Below, piece after piece: positions 55,716-63,484 of a stretch of 64,000 bases of DNA. The notes under the pieces are model-generated. The model did no database searches and had not been told where the DNA came from. It saw only the letters and a list, made by a program, of their open reading frames with translations. Both the position numbers and the translations under genes were made by a program. This stretch comes from Mucilaginibacter arboris (GTDB lineage Bacteria; Bacteroidota; Bacteroidia; Sphingobacteriales; Sphingobacteriaceae), in contig NZ_WPIK01000004.1 of the NCBI RefSeq assembly GCF_009754915.1, positions 186,001 to 250,000 on the forward strand, in the 5' to 3' direction. The first letter of the stretch is position 1; each line of letters starts with the position of its first letter.

Positions 55716-57407
55716 TTAAGCCGCATACTTTCTTCTGCGGAAATATTGTTGAAAAATACCGAATAAAAGAAGCATCGCCAGTGGCAGCACGTTGTTTAAA
55801 ATTTGCCAATATAATTTTGTGGCCTTAATTTGTGCATGGTCCAGTAACCTGATCTTAATTTCTTTGTTCCTAAGGTTGATTAAACCAGAATCATCCGTCA
55901 TGTAATCGGCAACATTCAGCAAAAAGTTTTTATTGCCATAGGTTTGCTGTGTATATCGGTCAAAACCTAAAGGGAAAGGCGAACCATCTGCTTCATTGAT
56001 CTGGTTCTTTAAAATGTCGCCGTCACTAATCACAATCATTCTGGTGAACCTGCTTTCCGGCAACACGTCAATTTTCTCTGTAAAGCCTTCGGGCACAGGG
56101 CGGTTTTTAAAATCAGATTTAAACCTGCCTTCCAGCAAAACACCAACTGTTTTTGGCGCGCTGCGAAAAGTACGCGGATCCGGCTCCTGCTCCACCATTT
56201 GCAACGAAAGCAAATATGGCGTATTAATTTTTTGATTGAAGGGAGAAGAAGCAAGCAAAACCGTTTTTTTAATGCCAGGAACACCAATGGTATCTATCGA
56301 ACTGATAAACTCGCTTCTGATTCCGTCTAAATTTTTAACCAAAGGATGTTTGGAAACCGGAACAAGAATTGGATAAAATAGCCAAGGCAGCATTTGAATT
56401 TGCACTTGTCCAGCTACGTTTCCTACATTAATCGGAATTTGAGCGCAATTCATATCAGCAATCAGATCAAAATTAAGGCGGATTCCGTAACTAAAAAGCT
56501 GATCATCTAAATTAAGCTGTTTGTTAAAAGCCAGTTGCTCGCCGCCGTGTCCGCGCAAACTGTCTAATTCTGCTGTAACCGGATCAATCGTCCACAAAAT
56601 CTTTCCGCCACGCATTAAGTACTGGTCTATTTTAAATTTTTCAAGTTCGGTAAAAGGTTGATCAGGTTTTGGAACGATTAATAAACTTAGTTTTTCTACT
56701 CCCGAAAAAGGAATAGTTTTTAAGTTAACACGGCCAACTTCAAAACCATCTGAAAGAGAACGCATCGCATCGTTCAACTGTAAATCGCTTAATTCATGAT
56801 GGCCTTCTGTAAAACCGATACGTGGTTTTCCGCCGCTGGTTACTTTTTTTATGGCAGAAGAAAAGGCGTATTCCAGGTTTTGGATCGAATTATTTAATAC
56901 TTCTTCCGGAGATAAACCAATTCGTGTTTGTAAAAGTTTAACCGGAATTTGCCTTCCCTTGCATTTTACCAAAGCTGCCGGAAAGATGATTTTTTGTGTC
57001 ATGCCATCTTCCGTTTTTACGCTGAGGTTGGTTGGTTCGATGCCCTGACTTTGTAAATCCTGCAAAATCTGCGTTTGCTGTTCTGTATTTGCCCCTGCCA
57101 ACGGATCAACAAATTCTACTTTAAGCTTATCATGTCCAAATGCATTGTAATCGTTCAGCAAATCCCTTGTTGCGCGTTGTAAACGTTTAAATCCCGAAGG
57201 AAAATCGCCCTGCAAAAAAACAGTTACAGTAACCGGCTTTTGCAGGCTGTCCATTATATTTCTGGTGATTGGCGAAAGTGTAAAACGTTTTTCGGTCGTA
57301 AAATCAAACCGTGTAAAAGCATATTCCGAAAAAATGTTCAGTAAAAGAAGCATCACCAGCACGATGGCAACCTGCAATAAATCTTTCTTTTTGCGGAAAC
57401 TTACCAT
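55716..57407 (-). CDS. gldG: GldG, gliding-associated ABC transporter auxiliary protein
   Basis: 563 residues: TM near residues 12-28 (LQVAIVLVMLLLLNIFSEYA), TEKRFTLSPITRNIMDSLQK, a large extracytoplasmic domain (ABC_transp_aux; NSIQNLEYAFSSAIKKVTSG, PRIGFTEGHHELSDLQLNDA) and a C-terminal TM (VLPLAMLLLFGIFQQYFRRR). It works with GldF and GldA. Both TMs coincide with exact 12-mer repeats (57342, 55764) read as Met-Leu-Leu-Leu. Overlaps the gldF stop by 7 nt. Confidence 0.92.
   Translation of the reverse strand: MVSFRKKKDLLQVAIVLVMLLLLNIFSEYAFTRFDFTTEKRFTLSPITRNIMDSLQKPVTVTVFLQGDFPSGFKRLQRATRDLLNDYNAFGHDKLKVEFVDPLAGANTEQQTQILQDLQSQGIEPTNLSVKTEDGMTQKIIFPAALVKCKGRQIPVKLLQTRIGLSPEEVLNNSIQNLEYAFSSAIKKVTSGGKPRIGFTEGHHELSDLQLNDAMRSLSDGFEVGRVNLKTIPFSGVEKLSLLIVPKPDQPFTELEKFKIDQYLMRGGKILWTIDPVTAELDSLRGHGGEQLAFNKQLNLDDQLFSYGIRLNFDLIADMNCAQIPINVGNVAGQVQIQMLPWLFYPILVPVSKHPLVKNLDGIRSEFISSIDTIGVPGIKKTVLLASSPFNQKINTPYLLSLQMVEQEPDPRTFRSAPKTVGVLLEGRFKSDFKNRPVPEGFTEKIDVLPESRFTRMIVISDGDILKNQINEADGSPFPLGFDRYTQQTYGNKNFLLNVADYMTDDSGLINLRNKEIKIRLLDHAQIKATKLYWQILNNVLPLAMLLLFGIFQQYFRRRKYAA
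55764..55775 (-). repeat. Dispersed 12-mer inside gldG, C-terminal TM
   Basis: Exact copy; sense reading Met-Leu-Leu-Leu in the last membrane helix. Confidence 0.8.
57342..57353 (-). repeat. Dispersed 12-mer inside gldG, N-terminal TM
   Basis: Exact copy; sense reading Met-Leu-Leu-Leu-Leu in the first membrane helix. Confidence 0.8.
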
Positions 57408-58123
57408 TTTCTTCCTCCCAATACTGTTTTTGTGAACAATAAAAACAGGCCGATCATACTTAGAAAATAAACCAAATCGCGCGTATCTAAAACACCGCGG
57501 CTTATTGCCCCGTAATGTTCGTTGATGCCAAGATTTTGTATTTCAGAATTTTGAAAAGACAATAACCCGCTAAGCGAATCAAAGCCGCTGAACATAAAAA
57601 AGCACATAAAAACAGCCAGCGTAAAGGCAATAATCTGGTTTTTGGTGATGGAAGAAGCAAAAATACCGATGGCAACAAAAGTCCCTCCCAACAAAAATAA
57701 ACCGATATAAGAACCAATTACAGCGCCAACATCCAGATTACCAATTGGGTTTCCTAACTGATGAACGGAATAAACGTAAACTAATGTGGGCAGCAAGGCC
57801 AGCAAAACCAGCAATAAACAAGCAAAGTATTTGCCCAACACAATTTGCCAGTCGGTAATTGGCCGAGTTGCCAGTAATTCAAATGTCCCTTCCTTTTTTT
57901 CTTCTGCTAAAGAACGCATGGTAATTGCCGGAATGAGGAACATAAATAAATAAGGAATTGTGCTGAACATGTTTCCCAGATCAGCATAACCATAATCTAA
58001 AATGCTGGTATCCGGGAAAACCCATAAAAACAAACCCAGAACTAATAAAAACACACCGATAGTTACGTAAGCAACCAGCGAACTGAGGTAAGAAGTAATT
58101 TCTTTTTGAAGAATTGTTAACAC
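57401..58123 (-). CDS. gldF: GldF, gliding-associated ABC transporter permease
   Basis: 240 residues, six membrane helices, MLTILQKEITSYLSSLVAYV, PAITMRSLAEEKKEGTFELL (the ABC-2 permease EExxxGT motif) and LLATRPITDWQIVLGKYFAC. It forms a transporter with GldA and GldG. Although named for gliding, GldAFG homologues occur in non-gliding Bacteroidota. Confidence 0.92.
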   Translation of the reverse strand: MLTILQKEITSYLSSLVAYVTIGVFLLVLGLFLWVFPDTSILDYGYADLGNMFSTIPYLFMFLIPAITMRSLAEEKKEGTFELLATRPITDWQIVLGKYFACLLLVLLALLPTLVYVYSVHQLGNPIGNLDVGAVIGSYIGLFLLGGTFVAIGIFASSITKNQIIAFTLAVFMCFFMFSGFDSLSGLLSFQNSEIQNLGINEHYGAISRGVLDTRDLVYFLSMIGLFLLFTKTVLGGRKW

Positions 58124-58169
58124 CTGATGTAATGTGAAAGCCGAAATTATACAATTTACCGCAAAGCAA

Positions 58170-58200
58170 AAAGGTTCTGCCCAATAAGAGCAGAACCTTT
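58170..58200 (-). terminator. Terminator downstream of the outer-membrane protein gene
   Basis: Stem AAAGGTTCTGC / GCAGAACCTTT with a 9-nt loop and TTTTGC after it on the minus strand, 23 nt from the stop. Confidence 0.88.
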
Positions 58201-58222
58201 ATTTTAAGGTGCTAAAAGAAGC

Positions 58223-58798
58223 TTAGAATTTGTAGGCTACGCGTAAAGCCAACTGCCCTAATTGTCCGTTTTGCGACCAGCCTTCGTAACGTACGCCTGC
58301 ATCAATTGCAGATTTACCAATTAAAGGAATGGAAACGCCAACACCGGGCGCATAAGCAAATGCAGTACCACGGCCGCTCAGAGTATTATTTGTAATAAGA
58401 AAAGGCGATAATTTTTGTACACCAATTGCTGCGCCAATCTCTCCTTCTACATAAAATAACGGAATAATATAATATTTACCACCTGCTTTTAAAGGAACAT
58501 AACCAGCTGGATTGGTTGATCCGCCAAAAGCAGTTAATGTATTTTTAATGTTATCTTTTAAATAAAAGCTGGTATAACCTGCTGTTACTGTTATGAAAAA
58601 AGATTTTGTTGCCGGGATTTCAATTTTTCCGGAACCACCAAATCCAAAACTGTACACATCTTTAGCGTCGCCCATTGGCGCTGCTGCTTCCAGTCCAACA
58701 CTAAACGAAGGAGATATTGCTGTCGTTCTTTTTTGTGCCGATACTTTTGTAAAAACAGTTGCACCAAATAAGGCAGTTATTAAGAATATTTTTTTTAT
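58223..58798 (-). CDS. Outer-membrane beta-barrel-like protein with apparent ATA start
   Basis: The ATG at 58675 would give a 150-residue protein without a signal, but the frame continues upstream to 58798 and encodes a clean signal peptide (IKKIFLITALFGATVFTKVS-A) followed by the mature start QKRTTAISPSFSVGLEAAAP. There is no ATG, GTG or TTG in this extension; the first possible codon is ATA where ATG is expected (ATAAAAAAAATATTC). The barrel pattern is typical: SFFITVTAGYTSFYL, IDAGVRYEGWSQNG and C-terminal ALRVAYKF ending in Phe. About 191 residues. The stop lies within a variant of the 12-mer. Confidence 0.72.
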   Translation of the reverse strand: MKKIFLITALFGATVFTKVSAQKRTTAISPSFSVGLEAAAPMGDAKDVYSFGFGGSGKIEIPATKSFFITVTAGYTSFYLKDNIKNTLTAFGGSTNPAGYVPLKAGGKYYIIPLFYVEGEIGAAIGVQKLSPFLITNNTLSGRGTAFAYAPGVGVSIPLIGKSAIDAGVRYEGWSQNGQLGQLALRVAYKF

Positions 58799-58895
58799 TC
58801 TTTTTTATAAATTTAGATAAAATAATGTTTCTGAAATGCCGAAACTACTTCATTGTTTGCTAAAAACAGCATACAGTTTTCCTATTGGTTAAAAA

Positions 58896-59603
58896 TCAGT
58901 GGGTTAATTTGATAAAAATCTGTTCCAGTGATTGATTTTGATGCTGTTGATGCAATTGGGCTAAAGTTTCATTGGCCACAATTTTTCCTTTGTTAATGAT
59001 GATCACCTGATCGCAAACAGCTTCCACTTCCTGCATAATATGGGTCGATAAAATTACCGTTTTAGTTTTACCGAGTTCTTTTATTAAAGCCCTGATCCCG
59101 ATCAACTGATTTGGGTCGAGGCCGGAAGTTGGTTCATCCAAAATCAAAACCTGCGGATTGTGTAAAATTGCTTGCGCTAACCCTACACGTTGTTTGTAGC
59201 CTTTAGAAAGCTGTCCGATTTTTTTTTGCTGTTCCGGCCCTAAACCTGTTTCTTCAATAACTTCGGCAATTCTTTTTTCCGGGTGATGGATTTTATGGAC
59301 AGAAGCAATAAAGGTTAATGCTTCTTTTATATATAAATCGGGATACAAAGCATTGCTTTCGGGCAGATAACCAATTTGCTGCCGCACTTGCAATGCTTCT
59401 TTTACCGTATCAAAACCATTAACTGTTGCCGTGCCGGAAGTTTGCGGAATAAAGCAAGTCAGGATTTTCATCGTGGTAGATTTTCCTGCGCCGTTTGGGC
59501 CGAGAAATCCTAACACTTTTCCGGGTTCTGCGGAGAAGGAAATAGCATCAATGGCTTTTTGTGTGCCGTAGGTTTTAGATAGGTTTTGGACTTGGATGCT
59601 CAT
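58896..59603 (-). CDS. gldA: GldA, ABC transporter ATP-binding protein
   Basis: 235 residues: Walker A LGFLGPNGAGKSTTMKIL, Q-loop ESNALYPDLYIKEALTFIAS, signature LSKGYKQRVGLAQAIL and Walker B VLILDEPTSGLDP. It energises GldFG. Two exact 12-mers (59318, 59393) lie in frame as Ile-Lys-Glu-Ala-Leu and Val-Lys-Glu-Ala-Leu, each in a surface helix. It lies upstream of the outer-membrane protein gene and gldFG, with the same orientation. Confidence 0.92.
   Translation of the reverse strand: MSIQVQNLSKTYGTQKAIDAISFSAEPGKVLGFLGPNGAGKSTTMKILTCFIPQTSGTATVNGFDTVKEALQVRQQIGYLPESNALYPDLYIKEALTFIASVHKIHHPEKRIAEVIEETGLGPEQQKKIGQLSKGYKQRVGLAQAILHNPQVLILDEPTSGLDPNQLIGIRALIKELGKTKTVILSTHIMQEVEAVCDQVIIINKGKIVANETLAQLHQQHQNQSLEQIFIKLTH
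59318..59404 (+). repeat. Two direct 12-mer copies inside gldA
   Basis: Exact copies at 59318-59329 and 59393-59404, 75 nt (25 codons) apart in the same frame, both encoding Lys-Glu-Ala-Leu. Confidence 0.82.
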
Positions 59604-59638
59604 GAATGGCTTTTAGCAATCAGCTTTCGGCTATCAGC

Positions 59639-59669
59639 TGTCATTTCGACGATAGGAGAAATCTTCTTC
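59639..59669. repeat. REP-like half-element, second copy
   Basis: TGTCATTTCGACGATAGGAG followed by AAATCTTCTTC: a single arm of the repeat at 52174-52260, in the gldA-DUF5615 gap, preceded by CAGCTTTCGGCTATCAGCTG, a palindrome-like stretch. Confidence 0.8.
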
Positions 59670-59696
59670 AAATTTAAAAAGAACTTTGTGTTTGAT

Positions 59697-60053
59697 TTAG
59701 ATTTCACGAATTACAACTCCTTCAGAATTCAGTTCCAAAAAATCATAATTTTCAAAAAGTGATTCTATCAAAGCTATATTATCTCTGATTGAATCAAATA
59801 ATATACGATTTTTAGTATTACCTAATGTTATCAGTAAGAGTTTTGACGGTTTTTTGTACATGAAATGAGCATAATAAAAGTCATAATCTTTAGTAATCAT
59901 TACACGATTTTCCTGATCAGCTGAATCCATAATAATACTGTCTGAGGTAAGCGTTCCGATCATTAGTTCTCTTACATGTTTGGTATCATAACCTTTTTGC
60001 TTCAATATATCACATAATAATGGCGAAATCTGTGCATCAATTAAAAATTTCAT
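59697..60053 (-). CDS. DUF5615 PIN-like protein (putative toxin), cassette 1
   Basis: 118 residues: MKFLIDAQISPLLCDILKQK, RELMIGTLTSDSIIMDSADQ, NRVMITKDYDFYYAHF and LLLITLGNTKN. The DAQxSP, S-x-D/A-x-x-I-x-x-A and TKDxDF motifs are DUF5615 (Mut7-C/PIN-like nuclease) features. It overlaps the upstream DUF433 gene by 4 nt. Pairs of this type are predicted type II toxin-antitoxin modules; activity is unproven. Intact, unlike the second copy. Confidence 0.85.
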   Translation of the reverse strand: MKFLIDAQISPLLCDILKQKGYDTKHVRELMIGTLTSDSIIMDSADQENRVMITKDYDFYYAHFMYKKPSKLLLITLGNTKNRILFDSIRDNIALIESLFENYDFLELNSEGVVIREI

Positions 60054-60289
60054 GCAAGAACTGCTGAAACAAATTTTACCCGAAGCAATTTTGCGGCAAA
60101 AGCCAAACAGGCTAAAATATCCTCCTCTTGCAATTCAGAATAATCTTCTAAGATCTCCTGATTGGTCATTCCGGACGATAGCAAATCCAAAATCAACTCA
60201 ACAGGATATCTTCTGTTACGGATCGTTGGTTTACCATGGCAAATTTCTGGATTGATGGTTATTCTGCTTAAAAGCTGTTTTTCAGTCAT
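60050..60289 (-). CDS. DUF433 protein (putative antitoxin), cassette 1
   Basis: 79 residues: SRITINPEICHGKPTIRNRR, YPVELILDLLSSGMTNQEIL, EDYSELQEEDILACLAFAAK. This is the DUF433 helix-turn-helix (VapB-like antitoxin) pattern. It is divergent from glyS with a 70-nt gap and couples to the DUF5615 gene. Confidence 0.87.
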   Translation of the reverse strand: MTEKQLLSRITINPEICHGKPTIRNRRYPVELILDLLSSGMTNQEILEDYSELQEEDILACLAFAAKLLRVKFVSAVLA

Positions 60290-60359
60290 GTTTCTGCGGA
60301 TTAGATACTACAACAAAAATATACATTAATACACATTTTTACACATCTTTGCCCTCGTT

Positions 60360-61832
60360 ATGAGCAAAAACAACGACGAGCTTTTTAAAAATGTAATCGC
60401 CCACGCCAAAGAATATGGTTTTGTGTTCCAATCCAGTGAAATTTACGACGGACTAAGTGCTGTTTATGATTACGGACAATACGGTGCCGAACTGAAAAAC
60501 AACATCAAAACGTATTGGTGGAAAGCGATGGTACAGCTAAACGAGAATATTGTAGGTATTGATTCTGCTATTTTTATGCACCCAAAAATCTGGGAAGCCA
60601 GCGGGCACGTTGCCGGTTTTAACGATCCGATGATTGATAACAAGGATTCTAAAAAAAGGTATCGCGCGGACCAGTTGCTGGAAGATAAAATTGCGAAATA
60701 CGAAAAAGACGGCAAAACTGCTAAAGCGGAAGCGTTACAAACAGCGATGGACGATGCTTTAAAAGCCGAAGATTTTTCGCGCTTAAAAGAACTCATAGAA
60801 GAGCATGAAATTGCCGATCCGGTTTCGGGAACGCGCAACTGGACAGAAGTCCGCCAGTTTAACCTGATGTTCTCCACCCAATTTGGTGCGATGGCAGAAG
60901 GATCAGACGAAGTTTATTTACGGCCGGAAACGGCACAGGGCATCTTTGTAAACTTTTTAAATGTGCAGAAATCCGGCCGGATGAAAATCCCTTTCGGCAT
61001 TGCACAAATTGGCAAAGCTTTCAGGAACGAAGTAATCGCGCGTCAGTTTATTTTGCGCATGCGAGAATTTGAGCAGATGGAAATGCAGTTTTTCATTAAA
61101 CCAGGAACTGAAATGGAATGGTTTGCACATTGGAAAGAAGCGCGCTTAAAATGGCATTTGGCTTTAGGAACATCTACCGAAAAATACCGCTTTCACGATC
61201 ATACCAAACTGGCGCACTATGCCAACGCCGCGACAGACATCGAGTTTGAATTTCCGTTTGGATTTAAAGAAGTGGAAGGCATCCATAGCCGTACTGATTT
61301 TGATCTTTCCCAGCACGAAAAATACTCGGGCAAAAAGCTGCGTTTCTTCGATCCGCAGGAAACCGATAAAGAAAAACAAAGCTATGTGCCTTACGTAATT
61401 GAAACTTCTATCGGCTTAGACCGCATGTTTTTGCTCACGCTGATCAATGCTTACGAAGAACAGGATCTAAGCGAAGGCGATAAAAAAGATAGTCGTGTGG
61501 TATTGAAGTTTCCTCCTGCCCTTGCTCCTATTAAAGCAACTATTCTTCCTTTAACAAAGAAAGATGGTTTGCCGGAAAAAGCGCGCGATATTATGGATAA
61601 GCTGAAACTGGATTTCAATTTGCAGTACGACGAAAAAGATTCTATCGGCAAACGTTACCGTCGCCAGGATGCCATTGGGACACCTTTTTGTATTACGGTT
61701 GACCATCAGACTTTAGAAGATAATACTGTTACCATCCGCGAACGCGATACCATGATTCAGGAACGTGTAAATGCTGATGACCTTGAAAAAATAATCGGCG
61801 ACCTGGTTAGCTGGAAAAAGGTGCTGGCATAA
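60360..61832 (+). CDS. glyS: Glycyl-tRNA synthetase, dimeric (alpha2) type
   Basis: 490 residues: NVIAHAKEYGFVFQSSEIYD, YDYGQYGAELKNNIKTYWWK, YLRPETAQGIFVNF (motif 2 region), GIAQIGKAFRNEVIARQF, and VIETSIGLDRMFLLTLINAY (motif 3) with an anticodon-binding C-terminal domain (LPLTKKDGLPEKARDIMDKL). Complete class II synthetase. It is flanked on both sides by DUF433/DUF5615 cassettes. Confidence 0.97.
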   Translation: MSKNNDELFKNVIAHAKEYGFVFQSSEIYDGLSAVYDYGQYGAELKNNIKTYWWKAMVQLNENIVGIDSAIFMHPKIWEASGHVAGFNDPMIDNKDSKKRYRADQLLEDKIAKYEKDGKTAKAEALQTAMDDALKAEDFSRLKELIEEHEIADPVSGTRNWTEVRQFNLMFSTQFGAMAEGSDEVYLRPETAQGIFVNFLNVQKSGRMKIPFGIAQIGKAFRNEVIARQFILRMREFEQMEMQFFIKPGTEMEWFAHWKEARLKWHLALGTSTEKYRFHDHTKLAHYANAATDIEFEFPFGFKEVEGIHSRTDFDLSQHEKYSGKKLRFFDPQETDKEKQSYVPYVIETSIGLDRMFLLTLINAYEEQDLSEGDKKDSRVVLKFPPALAPIKATILPLTKKDGLPEKARDIMDKLKLDFNLQYDEKDSIGKRYRRQDAIGTPFCITVDHQTLEDNTVTIRERDTMIQERVNADDLEKIIGDLVSWKKVLA

Positions 61833-61868
61833 TTGTAATTGGTATATTTGTTATAAAGCAACAAACCA

Positions 61869-62093
61869 ATGGAAAACTGGAAAGCACGGATCACAATTAA
61901 TCCTGACCAATGTGGTGGCCATCCTTGTATTCGCGGAATGCGGATAAGGGTAATTGATATTCTTGATCTACTTGCTTCCGGTATTAATCAAATACAAGTT
62001 TTAGAAGAATTTCCTGATCTGGAAATAGCAGATGTACAAGCTGCTTTAAAGTATGCACGTAATAAAATGGATCACCCAGTTATTGCGGCATGA
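61869..62093 (+). CDS. DUF433 protein (putative antitoxin), cassette 2
   Basis: 74 residues: ARITINPDQCGGHPCIRGMR, IRVIDILDLLASGINQIQVL and ADVQAALKYARNK, typical DUF433. Starts 36 nt after glyS, so possibly cotranscribed. The TGA stop overlaps the ATG of the next frame (ATGA). Confidence 0.87.
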   Translation: MENWKARITINPDQCGGHPCIRGMRIRVIDILDLLASGINQIQVLEEFPDLEIADVQAALKYARNKMDHPVIAA

Positions 62094-62439
62094 CAATTTG
62101 GATTGATGCACAGCTTTCACCTTCAATTGCTGCTTGGATTAATCGCAATTATACTAATGCAGAAGCCAAATCTGTACGTGCATTAGGACTGTTGAAAGCA
62201 ACGGACTATGAAATATTTATGAAAGCCAGATTAGAAAATGCTGTTATTATGAGTAAGGATGCAGATTTTCTAATCCTATCAGAAAAATATGGTATTCCTC
62301 CGCAAATTATTTGGATAACTTGTGGCAATACATCAAATGCTAACTTTTGCAGAATTTAGAACAAAACTTAAATCAAACACTGCAACTCCTTCAACTTAAG
62401 GAACCAATTGTAGAAATAAGTGATTTTAATATTGATTAA
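62090..62439 (+). pseudogene. DUF5615 PIN-like protein (putative toxin), cassette 2, frameshifted
   Basis: The N-terminal 89 codons (MTIWIDAQLSPSIAAWINRN, KDADFLILSEKYGIPPQIIW, TCGNTSNA) match DUF5615, but the frame then ends at 62359 with NFCRI. From 62343 the -1 frame continues without a stop to 62439: LLQNLEQNLNQTLQLLQLKE and a tail PIVEISDFNID, which is a typical C-terminus for the family. A single base loss near 62340-62348 (context GCTAACTTTTGC, a run of T) explains this. It is either an inactive toxin or a base-call error. Confidence 0.78.
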
Positions 62440-62468
62440 ATAAAATATCTATATAACCTCTAAAAACC

Positions 62469-62774
62469 ATGTTTACACACCACGTTTTTTTCTGGCTTAA
62501 AAATAAAAGCAACAATGCAGACAGAGAAGATTTATTAAACGGACTGCAAAGTTTAGCCGCTATAGGACCTAAAATAATGATCCATATTGGTGTTAAAGCA
62601 AGCACAAACCGTCCGGTTATTGATACGACTTATGATTTTTCTTTATTGCTCATATTTAACAATTTGGAAGACCAGGAAAGTTATCAGGTGCACCCCTTAC
62701 ATCAGGAATTTGTTAGAAACTGCCAGCACCTTTGGGAAAAAGTTACCATTTATGATTCGGTGGATGTAGCATAA
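62469..62774 (+). CDS. Dabb-family protein (stress-responsive alpha/beta barrel)
   Basis: 101 residues: MFTHHVFFWLKNKSNNADRE, with YDFSLLLIFNNLEDQESYQV and HPLHQEFVRNC. The H-x-V/F-x-F/W-x-L-K start and the YQ-x-HP-x-H motif are Dabb. Dimeric ferredoxin-like barrel of unknown substrate. It has its own terminator. Confidence 0.87.
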   Translation: MFTHHVFFWLKNKSNNADREDLLNGLQSLAAIGPKIMIHIGVKASTNRPVIDTTYDFSLLLIFNNLEDQESYQVHPLHQEFVRNCQHLWEKVTIYDSVDVA

Positions 62775-62779
62775 AAGCG

Positions 62780-62791
62780 ATGCTTCTTTTA
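62780..62791 (+). repeat. Dispersed 12-mer after the Dabb gene
   Basis: Exact copy with tail TCGGCTAAAAATC, lying between the stop and the terminator. Confidence 0.85.
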
Positions 62792-62800
62792 TCGGCTAAA

Positions 62801-62837
62801 AATCCGCGTTCTGTTAAAAATGAACGCGGATTTTTTT
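62801..62837 (+). terminator. Terminator of the Dabb gene
   Basis: Perfect 11-bp stem AATCCGCGTTC / GAACGCGGATT with a 10-nt loop and seven T's. Confidence 0.9.
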
Positions 62838-62933
62838 GTTGTAACAGGCATCGTTTTTTAATAACTGATTTTTTTAAAACCAATGCAACCAACTTTAATT
62901 GCATTCGTATAACCTGCATTACATTAAAAGTTA

Positions 62934-63224
62934 ATGAAAAGATCAAATTATTTCTATGCTTCTTTACTCTTAGGAATGCTTGCTCTGATTGTTTATGGTT
63001 TTATAAATTATTTTTGGATGATGGCTGGTTTAATCGCTTTTTCGAGTGTATTTAGTTTTGTTGTGTTCCTGGTTCAAACCCATATAAAATCCCCTGCTGC
63101 AAATGCAGAACACCAGGAAGAACCTATCGATTTTTATAAAACCGGTACAAGGACTACCTATTATAACACCAGCACAGATACAACTTATGCTACCGGCGCC
63201 CGTAAAGCCGTAAATGCTGATTAA
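62934..63224 (+). CDS. Small membrane protein of unknown function
   Basis: 96 residues: two adjacent membrane helices (YFYASLLLGMLALIVYGFIN, FWMMAGLIAFSSVFSFVVFL) followed by a polar tail (AEHQEEPIDFYKTGTRTTYY). The tail is Thr/Tyr-rich. No family is recognised. A near-match of the 12-mer (ATGCTTCTTTAC) starts at 62956 within the first helix. Confidence 0.7.
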   Translation: MKRSNYFYASLLLGMLALIVYGFINYFWMMAGLIAFSSVFSFVVFLVQTHIKSPAANAEHQEEPIDFYKTGTRTTYYNTSTDTTYATGARKAVNAD

Positions 63225-63484
63225 AAGTATCGAACATACTTAGGTTTCGTATTTGCCCTGTTTTATAGCCTTAGTATTCCTAAAAATACTAAATAAAATA
63301 TGCTTTTAACAAAACAGCGTTAGCATACAAAGTATGTTAGGGTTTTGCATAGCTTTTTTTTACCCGATTTATTTTCTTCAAAAACCGCTGATACTGTTTT
63401 TACGGCTAAAAAATATTCTTCAAATCCATAAATCATTGTAATTTTAAATCGCCAAATAAATTACCATGAGATTGATTTTAAGTT
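63225..63484. other. Intergenic region before the exonuclease gene
   Basis: No gene is seen. A short imperfect hairpin (AGTATTCCTAAAAATACT, 63272-63289) and an imperfect stem ending in GCATAGCTTTTTTTT (63311-63361) may terminate the preceding gene. Confidence 0.4.

Noticed and set aside
58593-58820. Plus-strand 75-codon frame over the 5' end of the outer-membrane protein gene
   Set aside because: The minus frame there encodes a clear signal peptide and barrel protein.
60290-60359. Promoter of glyS
   Set aside because: CATCTTTG near 60341 is close to TAnnTTTG but lacks the first base and a -33 partner.
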